This document shows positions 54,488-64,000 of a DNA stretch of 64,000 nucleotides, piece after piece. The notes under the pieces were generated by a model. It saw only the letters and a list, made by a program, of their open reading frames with translations, ran no database searches and was not told where the DNA came from. The position numbers and the translations under genes were made by a program. Numbering within the stretch: position 1 is the first letter of the stretch; every line of letters starts with the position of its first letter. The DNA is from Enchytraeus crypticus (taxonomy: Eukaryota > Annelida > Clitellata > Enchytraeida > Enchytraeidae): contig CAJHZI010000699.1 in NCBI GenBank assembly GCA_905160935.1, positions 62,001 through 126,000 of the forward strand, read 5' to 3'.

Positions 54488-54720
54488 TGCTCGGGTGTGG
54501 TTGGTCCACTGCAGAATAGGGCAACCGCAAATAATCTGCCGCGTGTACGTAAGAGGCGACTAATGGCAGGAGCTGAGGATGGCAAGAGGGGACCCACCTC
54601 ACCATGAAATATTTTCCCCCAGAATTAAATGGTAATTAATCCACCTAACTGAGGAAGGCAACGGGAAACCACCTCAGAAGCCATATTTTTCCCAAGCTAT
54701 AGGCTACATAAAGTATAGAA
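54488..54720 (+). repeat. Repeat D copy, 5' part
   Basis: tgctcgggtgtggttggtcc, actgcagaatagggcaaccg, cgtaagaggcgactaatggc, gaggggacccacctcacc, ctgaggaaggcaacgggaaa, caagctataggctacat. Confidence 0.8.
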
Positions 54721-54729
54721 AAGAAGAAG

Positions 54730-54734
<5 letters not shown>

Positions 54735-54813
<79 letters not shown>

Positions 54814-54870
54814 ATAGATATATATATATTGATAGATATATAGTTATATATTGATAGATATATAGTTATT
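54735..54870. repeat. (TA)n and tagatata/gatag repeats
   Basis: TA tract of about 75 bases, then three units of tatattgatagatata. Confidence 0.96.
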
Positions 54871-55004
54871 AGCGACATCTACCCTGATAACGTGTAATGT
54901 TCAGTCGGTGCTTTCAATTAAATTACTTGCTCTCATTAATTAATATGAATTTTTATTGGTTAGATTTTCTACAACGTGTTAATATTTCTCATTCATAATC
55001 ATCA

Positions 55005-55150
55005 GCGGACAATCTGATAGCTGTCAGGTTGTCAGCTGTCAGATTGTCAGCTGTCAGATTGTCAGCTGACAATCTGACAATTGACAATCTGACAGCTGAC
55101 AGTCTGACAGTTGACAGTTTGCAGTTGACAGTTGACAATATGACAGCTGT
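55005..55150. repeat. Self-complementary repeat (gattgtcagctgtca / tgacagctgacaatc)
   Basis: gtcagctgtcagatt units on the left become tctgacagctgacaat units on the right, with the turning point at gattgtcagctgacaatc (about 55067). Confidence 0.92.
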
Positions 55151-55390
55151 AAATCTGCGGATGCTAAAAACCCACCTCTTTCCGCCATAGGTCTAAAATT
55201 TGACCCGCTTGCCTTGGATCTTGGACTTGCACTGTTTTTATCTCGCTTTCTCTTGTAGTCTCTGTGTACTCAGTCGTCATCGTGTGGTGCTTTGGCGCCT
55301 GTTTGTGTAGACTCTGCAAGAGACGTCCCTGACATTGCCTTATGACGAGGAACCGGACGTTAGATTCTTATTGATTATTGATGCTATGAG
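55150..55390 (+). mobile_element. CR1-like LINE, 3' end with complete tail F
   Basis: The frame NLRMLKTHLFPP marks the end of ORF2. The 3' UTR (cttgcactgttttatctcg-like cttgcactgtttttatctcg, cttgtagtctctgtgtac) is collinear with 760-850. It ends agacgtccctgacattgcc, gaggaaccggacgttag, then ttattgattattgat. This copy joins LINE coding sequence to tail F. Confidence 0.85.
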
Positions 55391-55784
55391 CGCATTATTT
55401 TGTGTGCGTAGATTTAATTCTCACTTGAAGCGAACTCCTCTAAGTAACAATAAGTAACAATAATTAATAATAATTAATGGCTATCCCTGAAAACCCGGAT
55501 CAGTTCTCGGTAGAGCTGATCGGAAAGTAGAATCTCGGACATTCATCTTTCAGTGTACACCATAAGACCTGACGTCTTGAAGAGATCCCTCCGAGCTTCT
55601 GATCTTGACGTTAAACCCACATTTAAAAAATAAGTAAATAAATTTAGTAAAAAACTAAGTGAAATGGTTACTTAATCTTCCAGTATGATAAAATTGTCTT
55701 CAGTGGCATCGCTGTGCTACGGCTAATTGTGCAACACAACTCTATGCTATTACCCCAAGTCAGGGATTGTTTTGATTATAGTTA

Positions 55785-55792
55785 CAGATGAC

Positions 55793-55830
<38 letters not shown>
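55785..55830. repeat. (GAT)n microsatellite
   Basis: About 13 gat units. Confidence 0.97.
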
Positions 55831-55832
<2 letters not shown>

Positions 55833-55989
55833 TTTTACTCTCGTTTAACTCTCCACACATGAATATTTGCCATACCTCACGTTTATCGCATAAATCCAAT
55901 CACTTGCTGTAACTATTACATTGAAGAATGCATGTACATGAAGAGTAACCAATCGTTTTCTGCACGTGTGTGGTGAGGAGACTAAACAA

Positions 55990-56200
55990 GAATTAACTGA
56001 GGAAGGCAACGGGAAATCACCTCAGAAGCCATACTTTTCCCAAGCTGTAGGCTGCATAAGGTATGGATATGGCATAAATTTCTTGAAGGAATTAACTCGT
56101 TGACCTAAGGAATGCTTCAATGGAGCGAGAAAACAAACTTTGAGTATGAATATATACCTTGAACCTGCCACTTGGCAGTGCACTGAAGAGAGAGAAGTAG
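55990..56200 (+). repeat. Repeat D copy, central and 3' part
   Basis: taactgaggaaggcaacggg, atcacctcagaagccatac, ggtatggatatggcataaat, gaacctgccacttggcagtg, cactgaagagagag. Confidence 0.88.
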
Positions 56201-56364
56201 TACTCACCGTGTGGCCATCTGCCACAATCTACTCATCAAGCGTATCTCAACTTTCATTAATATTTGTATAATTTCTGAGACACGATGCATAGTCCTTTAA
56301 ACTGCCATGATTAAAAGGATTTTCCGGCTACCTAATGTTGATATCTCTAATAGAGCTATATCAT

Positions 56365-56450
56365 GATCATGAGGGGCCGCCCCGCACGGCCCCTATGCCA
56401 CCCCGGGGTGGGGTGACAGCAGGAGCCCGTGAGGGGCGCCACGCCAGGCG
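56365..56450. other. GC-rich patch
   Basis: gaggggccgccccgcacggc, cccctatgccaccccgggg, gtgaggggcgccacgcc: the most GC-rich stretch nearby. No frame or repeat family recognised. Confidence 0.4.
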
Positions 56451-56633
56451 ATCATTATGCCACATGGCCACGGTCATTCACAATCAAAGGTCAATTGTAT
56501 CGTAACTTGAACACTAGGCTACCTTCTGGGTCTTATATTCTGAGCACGTGACCACTGACCAGGGTCAGTCGCAGAGTCGAATGAGTCTTAATATTCACTA
56601 TGACGTAACAAGCCATAATAAAAATTAATTTTG

Positions 56634-56745
56634 CCAGAGCCAGTGGCGATGTCGGTAAGAAAGGCCTACTCAACCGTGAATCAGTATGTGCGGGGTTCAA
56701 ATCCTGGGCTCGTCCGTCACTGAAATCGCTGGCTTTAACATTATC
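56634..56745 (+). mobile_element. SINE-A copy
   Basis: gagccagtggcgatgtcggt, ggttcaaatcctgggctcg, tccgtcactgaaatcgctgg; the tail is cut short. Confidence 0.88.
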
Positions 56746-56778
56746 GCCAGCTAAAAATTAGTTCTACAAATAAAAATT

Positions 56779-56945
56779 TGTATGGAGAAGAATAAAGTAG
56801 CTTCTGAAGTAGTTTTCAGCTGCCTTCCTCCGTTGCTGCTGCTGTCGTATTCCTTAAAGAGCACTACATCGCTTAAGGGAATTAATCCATTCACAAAAAC
56901 TATACTTTATGCACATCCTAATGTAGCCTATAAAACTATTGTTGA
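56779..56945 (-). repeat. Repeat D fragment, antisense, rearranged
   Basis: gtagcttctgaagtagtttt, gctgccttcctccg, gagcactacatcgcttaagg, gaattaatccattcac. Block order differs from other copies. Confidence 0.6.
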
Positions 56946-57480
56946 CAAATTAATCCTTATATATAGAAAAAGCACAAATAACTCATCACACAGGCATTTG
57001 CATTTACAATTTGTTTGATTTTTAATGTATACTAAAGTATCAATATAAGAAAACTCGCACTTTCAATTTACTTGTCAGATTCTTGCCAGACTTCAACAAA
57101 ATAGCTTTCTAAAAATTATAAAGTTATGGAAAGTTTATCTCTAGGTATCAAATTAAAATGTGGTAAATCAGTAACAAAATAGTTGTACGTGTCTTGACTA
57201 TACTACTTGTATAGCCAAGAAACGTACAACATTTTTTGAATATGATTAAAAAAATACAATTTAGACTAGGGTCTTGATTAATATCTTTATATTATATCTT
57301 GCATTTTACATTTTTATGCATTTTTACGTTTTACAATTTGTTTATGATTTTTTGCATTTTTGTTACATATTTGCATTAATAAGCTTACAATTTTGTGTGA
57401 TTGATTGCACTTTGAAATATTATTTTGCATTTAATCCAGTTGTCGATTGCATAGTAAACTCTAGAAATTTAATAGCGTAT
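56946..57480. other. No gene seen
   Basis: AT-rich, possible downstream flank of the minus-strand gene. Confidence 0.4.
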
Positions 57481-57489
57481 AGAAATTCC

Positions 57490-57605
57490 CTGTGCATAGC
57501 ATAGACGCAATTTACTCTCCGTGCATAGCATAGACGCAATTTACTCTCCGTGCATAGCGTAGACGCAATTTACTCTCCGTGCATAGCAAAGATACAATTT
57601 AGTCC
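57490..57605. repeat. Minisatellite, about 31-bp unit, 4 copies
   Basis: Unit gtgcatagcatagacgcaat then ttactctcc. It lies directly next to the stop codon of the minus-strand gene, in its 3' UTR. Confidence 0.95.
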
Positions 57606-57616
57606 TCTAATTTGTC

Positions 57617-57973
57617 CTATTCATCCATGAACTCCTCGAGCTCCCTCAATTTCTCATCGAGTTCAGCTAGTCTCTCCGCAGCCTCCTGTCAAATTGAAAT
57701 GTATTTACGTGGGTGATAGCTACGCTTGTATAGATAGGTCTCTACATTGCAGTACATGTAACGAGTCCAGATAATAGAATGAAAATTAAACAATCAATCA
57801 ATAAGGATTTAACGTCCTGTTCCTCGCCATAAGACAATGCCAGGGATGTCTCAAAACCAGGAGTGAACTAGATCAAGGTAGATGTAAGCTTGGATAGAGC
57901 ATCAAAAGAATCGGGACTAGAGAAAGAGATGTAAATATAGGTATCATCAGCGTAAAGGTGAAGTTTCAGTAAT

Positions 57974-58015
<42 letters not shown>

Positions 58016-58305
58016 GGATTGAGAGGAGTGAAGAAGGTAGAGATAGAGAGGGAGGGAAGAGTCAGTGAGAGAGAACGCCTCGCTGGGCGTTAGCTATGCT
58101 GCGGTAGATCATGGGCTGAAGATCGGAGCTATCCCACGACTGAATACCCGGATGAATAAACTGGATTCCATTTAAAATTGACCCTCTAAGGTTCAAGATG
58201 CAATTTGCAGCTAATTACATTTGCAAAGCACCTACTTTCCTTGCCATATAATATATAAAAGTCGATTATGTATAAAATGTTATGGTGCACCAATAAGTCT
58301 CCTTT

Positions 58306-58338
<33 letters not shown>

Positions 58339-58447
58339 TCTTCTCTCTCTCTCTTCTCTCTACTTGTCTCTCTCTTTCCAGCTCTCTACTTGTCTCTCTC
58401 TTTCCATCTCTCTCTCTCTCTCTCTATACTTGTCTCTCTCTCTCTAT

Positions 58448-58504
<57 letters not shown>

Positions 58505-58958
58505 CTCTAATAATAATAACAACAATTAGAGTGCTACAGCCATCAATGACAACATCGAGCACTATTGAGACAAAATCAAGCCGGCGAGCAAAAAGAAGGT
58601 CAAAAAACGATGCAAATTCCAAAATCCAGATAATCAGTCCAAAGTAAAGGGAGTTAAAGAAAAGGAGATTTAGGCGCAGGTCGCTGCTCATGGACACTGG
58701 ATGGAAAAGAGAGATGGAAAAGATAGGTCTTCAACTGCCTTCTGCTCATAGGAAAGCAAAGGCCGATGTGCTTCAAATGAAGAATTTTATTTAAAGAACT
58801 CTATTTGCTTGCGTTGCGCATATTTGTTTTTAAAAAACTTTAAAAGTTAGGCCCTACATCAAATATTGAAATCTTAGCAGAATATTGACTTAATATGTTG
58901 AAAATATGCACGTCCTTCCATGAGATCGGTTTTTCCAACGGAGCATCTTTTTTCTCTC

Positions 58959-59031
<73 letters not shown>

Positions 59032-59695
59032 AGAATACATCAGGTACCATGCATTTGACTAATTTAGGACATACATGTATATGTAATTCAAAAACTTTTA
59101 AATCAATTTAACGTATTCGAAAACATATTTAGACTTTTAATAATTTACTACATTCTTAATTAGAATGTCTTAATAGCGTAGCGGTAACGTCATGAACTTT
59201 TAAATGACAGATCCTGAGGTGAATTGAACTCTCGTGGGTTCGAATCCCTGCCGCGCTGATCTGAAAGTAAAATCTCGGACATTCACTGGAATGGTTAAAC
59301 GGAAAATGGTCGCACTTGCCTAACGGTTTAAACATGTGGTATTAAAAAGTGATAGATATCAACATAGTTGATCATTTCACTATCATGCGTGTTTATGTTT
59401 TACTTTTTTTACATTATTCGTAGACCAGTTTTAATAAAACTTTCTTGCGCTAAATAATTAGTCATCAATTGAAACTGTTGTAGTAAGAATATTGAAGTAC
59501 CTGTGCGTCGTCACCCAGCTCAATCCCATTGGCGATACGCTCGCGCTCATTTACCAACTTCTCCCGTTTCAAACGTTTGACCATGTCTGTGGACTTTATG
59601 CTGTTAGTTAAGATAAAACACAAGACGTTATCTATCAAGACGTTACTTATTGCAATGTGAGCTCTCTCTCTCTATCTCTCTCTCTCTCTCTATTT

Positions 59696-59728
<33 letters not shown>

Positions 59729-59729
59729 A

Positions 59730-59787
<58 letters not shown>

Positions 59788-62700
59788 AAATATCAGGCAC
59801 CATGCATTTGACTGAATTTAGGACACATGTGTAATTCAATAACTTTTAAATCAATTTAACGTATTCAAAAACATATTTTGACTTTTAATACTTTACTACA
59901 CCCTAATTAATTATGTAAACAATATAACTTCTTCAAATCTAAAACAAAACATAAGAGCCGAACAACTATAGATCTTATCATATCACTCCATCGTCCCATC
60001 TGCTTTAGTTTACGGCTAACAAAATAGAGCTAGTCAACATTTAGAATTAATAAATTAATGTAGATTACACAAGTATATATTAAAATATTAACCGTGTCGA
60101 GCTCGGGTGTGTTTGGACCACTGCAAATAGGGCAACCGCAAACAAGTTGTCGCGTGAGCGTAAGAGACGACTAAGGCCGAAACTGAAGAAGGCAGAGGGG
60201 ACCTACCTCAACATTAAATTTTTTCACAAGATTTATTGGCAATTACTTCATTATAGAACGGAAGAAGGAAACGGGAAACCACTTCAGAAGCCACATTATT
60301 CACATTCTATAGACTACGTTAAGGTGTGGATAAGGCATTGCCATCTGTGAATGAATTAATTCGTTAATCGATAGAGTTCTCTTTATGGATTGTGAAAAGC
60401 AGCATGTGAGTAGGAATATGTACCTTTGACCCACTCATAGACTGCTAAGATGAATATTATAGAGAGGTAATTGTAAAATAAAATTCAAAATCTATATACA
60501 CCATGTTTGTAATTTACTTTTGGAATTAGAGTACAACCTCAGCTGCTGAAGGTCTGCCTGAGACAAAGTATAACTGCGCGTTGGTTTCAGTCTCCAGGTC
60601 TGTCACAATTAAAAACGAAAGAGACAATTACCGCTTGTAATTATACAAGAGCACTCGTCGGGATTTCACTACGCAGAGAGTTTATACATTGTCGTTGCGC
60701 ATTATCCGAGCGTGAACACCTCAGAATCATAAGACATTTGTTTTTGTTCAAAGCCCTGGCCGGGCAGTAGCAACTAAATGTCATTACCATTACAGTTACA
60801 GTAGCAACTAAATGTCATTACCATTACGAGTTCTTTCTACCATTTGGTGAAATATAGATTAATATATTACAGTTAGAGTAGAAACTAAATGTCATTACCG
60901 TTACAGTTAAAGTAGAAACTAGTGATGGAAAATTAGTCGTTATTTCCCGCTGGCGCAAAGCAGCGCGTGCTGTCAAAAACCAGTGATTGCAAATAATCAT
61001 TTAAAGAAGAAATTTACAACTATATACACAGCCACTCAAGTAAAGCAACTCGGTGCAGACTGTGCATCTCAGGAAATCATAACGCAGGCCTATGCATCAG
61101 CAATAACTTAGTGAAGATAGTTTTTCCGTACGCATCCACATAATTATTTATATGTTTGTCCGATAAATATTTGTCAATCGACTGCTGTAAGATATTTAAT
61201 GTATAATAATAATAATATATTAATATTAATAATAGTAATATAATAATAATAATAACATAATAATAATAATATAATAATAATAATAATAATAATAATAGCA
61301 ATAATAGTAATAATAATAATAACAACAATCATAACAATAATAACAATAATAATAGTAATAGTAGTAATAATTATAATTATAATTATAATAATAATAATAT
61401 AAAAAATAAAATTAAATAAAAAAAATAATAATAATAATAACAAACGAATTAGGCAGGAGAACCTGCGCTATTAGAGGCGACCAAAGCTAAAAAACCTTTC
61501 TATGGCAGCGCTTGTCTATCGCACTCCAGCGTTTTAATGCTGTATGCATTCGTGGCACATTGGCGAAGGCGGTCTACCAGAGCGTAGAGGAACTATTTTA
61601 AACATTTCTTTTAATCATTGCTTTAATTAAATAAAGTCCTTTTTATCCCATTTTTAGATTAATTGGCCGTATACGTCAAGGGTACTAAAATAATAAAGGT
61701 TTAGCGTCCGTTTTCTCATATAAATTATATATGCTAAACAAAATTTAAGGTCTCTCAAAATTGATGCTCCATCAACATGTAAGCAGTCTCTACAGATGAA
61801 ATAAAAATATAAGCATAGCAATTAATCGCTGAAGTTAAATTTTTAAAGAAGAAGTGGTTGTATGCTACTGCAATGATACCTTGAAGTCTATCAAGTCCGG
61901 AGACAGGAGATCTTTCACCACTATCAGAGCATGCAAAACGCAGCCCATCTGGTAGGCGGAACCACAACACACACCCTTTAAGTGCTGCAGCCATACTCTG
62001 CCCACCTTCAGCGTGCCTTTGACGCCGTATTTAACGAAGTCTGCCTTGATTACGGTCAAAACACGCGTCGCCTCTAATTGCATCAATTCAAATTTAATGC
62101 AATTCGTTAATTTCATCGATTACATAATGAAGCGGCAACATATCACAGGTAGAGAGTGAGAGAGAGAACGAGAGAGTGAGAGAGAGAGATAGCTTTACAG
62201 CTATACAATCGATCCACATTCTGATTTCTTTTAGTTATTTAATTATTTATTTATTCCGTACCTCATATTAAATCCTGACAAATGTGCATATATAGTCTGA
62301 TAGAGTCAAAAGAATAAAGCTGGTAAAGCTAAGGTTAACGTCAGTTTCCTCACTCGAAAGCGATGTCAGTGACGGGCGAGCCCAGGATATGATCCCCGCA
62401 CCTACTGATCCGCGGTCGAGTATCTTACCGACTTCGCCATTGGCTCCAGCCCATTATATTATGTGTTATCGGTAATAAAGGCGGTGACCGCTTCAATATA
62501 AGCAAATTTCACAGTGAAGAAAAGCTAAACGTAAAAGCAACGACTGAAAATCACTTGTGTTACACAGCGGCCCATATATCATATTATAAATATACATGTA
62601 CAGCATACAGTACATTTGTAGACAAACAATGGCATATGATTTAACATCTCAGAATATGCTGAAAATAGTTATCAGGCTCTACGAAATACATTTGTTAACT

Positions 62701-62945
62701 AGTACTAGGAAGAAGGCTGAGAATAGCAATGGTTGGAAAAGTTATATGTTATGGACCTGCCATTAGTGCATGTATTTTCCGTTAGTGCAATAGAAGAAGT
62801 AGAGAATTAATTATATCATTATTTTAGTACTTAACTCACATGAAGAGCATGCAAGTAGCAATAGAGCTCTGCTGGGGGGCTAGCACTGTGGGCACTACCG
62901 GTGCACTCCTCTATTGCTCTGTCTATCGTCTTAGATCTCATCAAA
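57617..62945 (-). CDS. Unrecognised gene with helical C-terminus, five 3' exons, 5' part not found
   Basis: Minus-strand exons in transcription order: 62945-62840, 62071-61880, 60599-60538, 59600-59501, 57685-57617 (stop TAG at 57619-57617). Phases join without a stop and all donors are GT. The peptide runs KTIDRAIEECTGSAHSASPP, LYCYLHALH, then ATRVLTVIKADFVKYGVKGT, LKVGRVWLQHLKGVCCGS, WRLKPTRSYTLSQADLQQLS, VKRLKREKLVNERERIANGI, and ends LAELDEKLRELEEFMDE. The last 75 residues are highly charged with heptad-like leucines, probably a coiled coil. Exons 59600-59501 and 57685-57617 are the best supported. The 62071 acceptor is ambiguous (ttag|AG or ttagag|). I do not recognise the family and propose no function. 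Confidence 0.6.
57790..57855 (-). repeat. Tail F copy, second subfamily
   Basis: aaggatttaacgtcctgttc, ctcgccataagacaatgcca, gggatgtc. Confidence 0.85.
57975..58015. repeat. (GA)n microsatellite
   Basis: About 19 ga units. Confidence 0.97.
58305..58502. repeat. TC microsatellite with ttgtctctctctttcc blocks
   Basis: Interrupted (TC)n. Leucine/serine-rich frames here are artefacts. Confidence 0.97.
58515..58665 (+). repeat. Repeat E copy, full length
   Basis: attagagtgctacagccatc, gacaacatcgagcactattg, gagacaaaatcaagccgg, gatgcaaattccaaaatcc, cagtccaaagtaaaggg. Confidence 0.9.
58965..59028. repeat. (TA)n microsatellite
   Basis: About 30 ta units. Confidence 0.97.
59161..59400 (+). mobile_element. 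SINE-B copy, full length
   Basis: gtcttaatagcgtagcggta, catgaacttttaaatgacag, gggttcgaatccctgccgcg, aaagtaaaatctcggac, atcaacatagttgatcattt. It lies in the last intron of the minus-strand gene. Confidence 0.93.
59665..59785. repeat. TC microsatellite
   Basis: (TC)n with tatc interruptions. The flank after it (atcaggcaccatgcatttga) repeats that at 59039, so the two sites are a local duplication. Confidence 0.96.
60095..60455 (+). repeat. Repeat D copy, nearly full length
   Basis: The longest copy here, about 360 bp: gagctcgggtgtgtttggac, gcaaatagggcaaccgcaaa, gcgtaagagacgactaagg, ggaaacgggaaaccacttca, atgtacctttgacccactc, agactgctaagatga. Confidence 0.85.
60770..60925. repeat. Tandem repeat gtagcaactaaatgtcatta
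   Basis: Four units of about 30-45 bp: gtagcaactaaatgtcatta, ccattacagttaca; the third and fourth are separated by a short insertion. Confidence 0.9.
61200..61440. repeat. (TAA)n microsatellite with interruptions
   Basis: taataataat runs with tag, aac and tat interruptions. Leucine/isoleucine runs read from it are not protein. Confidence 0.97.
61688..61730 (-). repeat. Tail F fragment
   Basis: aataataaaggtttagcgtc, cgttttctcatataaat. Confidence 0.65.
62150..62195. repeat. GA-rich tract
   Basis: gagtgagagagagaacgaga and similar. Confidence 0.9.
62318..62456 (-). mobile_element. SINE-A copy, near full length
   Basis: Antisense: aagctggtaaagctaaggtt, aacgtcagtttcctcactcg, agcgatgtcagtgacggg, cggtcgagtatcttaccgac, ttggctccagcc. 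Confidence 0.94.
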
Positions 62946-63170
62946 CTGTAAGGCTTCAGTACCCAAGCGCTACAATACAGCCAGCAATAACAACAACAGT
63001 CTACATCAAGATGAGCCCGGCGACAAATTCTTTCAAAGTAATAAAATCAAGCAACAGTAGAAATAACAACCATTTAGTAATGACCGATTCTGGAATTACA
63101 ACATTAAACGGTTTGGTAACAGAGAAAGTCATAGATCAAGAAAATGCTATAAGGTTCAGCTAGCGGTGAA

Positions 63171-63241
63171 CGAATCTGCTAGAGGTGCAATTCAGAAAAT
63201 CTGCACTGCAGATTTTCTGAATTGCACCTCTAGCAGATTCG
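63171..63241. repeat. Perfect 71-bp palindrome
   Basis: Arms of 35 bp around one central C (63206). Left arm: cgaatctgctagaggtgcaa then ttcagaaaatctgca. No mismatch. Confidence 0.97.
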
Positions 63242-63599
63242 AAGATAATGAATTAAAGAATGCAATAAAATATGATGTAGTACCAAACAATACAATGTGA
63301 ACTATAGTAGCAACTCGTCATATATTTTGACTTAGTCTATATAAACTCTTATGAAATAAGCAATTGTTTTATTGATTTCCAAAGCACAGGATTACGAATT
63401 TCCGTATAGTCGAACCCTCACTTACATTAATTCTGTCGAGATGAGAAAATGAGGCTAAACTATGAATTATTGTTTAGATTCAAACTCTCTTTAAGTAAAA
63501 TAGTACAACAATAACTTTAGTACAACAACAACAACAAGCTAAATTAGACTGTTACTGTCGTGTCATCAATCGAAATTAAAAAAAACTTGATCGCGCACT

Positions 63600-63850
63600 A
63601 CGCGAGATTGCGAAGTTGCAGCAGTTGTTCCAGAATTCTCTTGCACGTGCAGCTTTCCGTAGCTTTAAGTACTCTCATGTCACTGCAATCCTCAAGTCTC
63701 TGCACTTGCTCAAAGTTAGAGAATGTATAGTATACAAGACAGTCCCTTTGACATGCAAGTCTATCACCACTCCTGATAAAGGTTACATGTCCCACTTATT
63801 ACAAGTGAGGCACCCTATCTCTATGCAGTCATATGCTAGGTCCTTTTAAG
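63600..63850 (+). mobile_element. LINE fragment, C-terminal part of reverse-transcriptase ORF
   Basis: Open frame from about 63616 shows LARAAFRSFKYSHVTAILKS, LHLLKVRECIVYKTVPLTCK and GYMSHLLQVRHP. This matches the region after the RT domain in Jockey/CR1-group LINEs (LQNSLARVVTRAPRYSHITP, LKSLHWLPV..RI.YKICLLTYK). It stops at 63849. The rest of the element is missing on both sides. Confidence 0.8.
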
Positions 63851-63881
63851 CTAATTACTCTATAAAGACCTAGCATTCTTC

Positions 63882-64000
63882 TGTGTCTCAATAGCGCAAT
63901 GGTTAGAGGTTCAGATAACGTCATGAAGTTTAAATGACAGAACCTGAGGTGATTTGAACCTCGTGGGTTCGAATCCCAGCCGCGCTGATCTGAGAGTAAA
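63882..64000 (+). mobile_element. SINE-B copy, runs off the window
   Basis: gtctcaatagcgcaatggtt, agaggttcagataacgtcat, gggttcgaatcccagccgcg, ctgatctgagagtaaa to the window end. It starts about 30 bases after the LINE fragment. Confidence 0.93.

Noticed and set aside
62840-63163. 107-residue plus-strand frame beginning MKSMQVAIELCW
   Set aside because: Overlaps the antisense exon 62945-62840 and has no family pattern; the second half is low-complexity Ser/Asn/Thr. Not excluded if transcripts exist.

Overview
The window reads as nuclear DNA of an invertebrate metazoan, probably marine. It is AT-rich, the genes have short exons and introns crowded with repeats, and none of the repeat families looks like a known vertebrate family. 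The organism cannot be named from the sequence alone. No retrovirus-like or other capsid- or envelope-bearing element was recognised.

Three host genes could be rebuilt exon by exon and named from family knowledge. (1) A CDR2/CDR2L-type coiled-coil gene at 21208-27614 (+), 8 exons, 508 aa. (2) Selenoprotein M at 33512-37409 (+), 4 exons, 137 aa, with an in-frame TGA inside a C-G-G-U redox motif. (3) A cholesterol 25-hydroxylase-like di-iron enzyme at 51253-53346 (+), 2 exons joined across a GC-AG intron, 285 aa. A fourth gene on the minus strand (57617-62945, five exons of its 3' part, 5' end not found) ends in a charged helical tail and was not recognised. One intact tRNA-Val(CAC) gene lies at 41702-41774.

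The rest is repeats. Positions 1-21200 hold no host gene that I can see. Families, named here for reference: SINE-A (tRNA-derived, about 19 copies), SINE-B (tRNA-derived, about 10 copies), repeats C and D (both end next to GA/TC microsatellites), repeat E (about 10 copies), repeat H (3 copies), MITE-G (4 copies), and tail F, which is the 3' end of a CR1-like LINE. There are also LINE coding fragments, a long-TIR mariner relic, a Helitron candidate, hAT-like ends and some twenty minisatellites.

Two themes stand out. First, SINE-A and the CR1-like LINE share a 3' tail whose terminal stem is kept by a compensatory base change, a SINE/LINE partnership. Second, in the CDR2-like and SELENOM genes the sequence spanning an intron-exon junction has been copied upstream into the intron, giving decoy acceptors; two of the CDR2 copies could act as 33-nt in-phase microexons.
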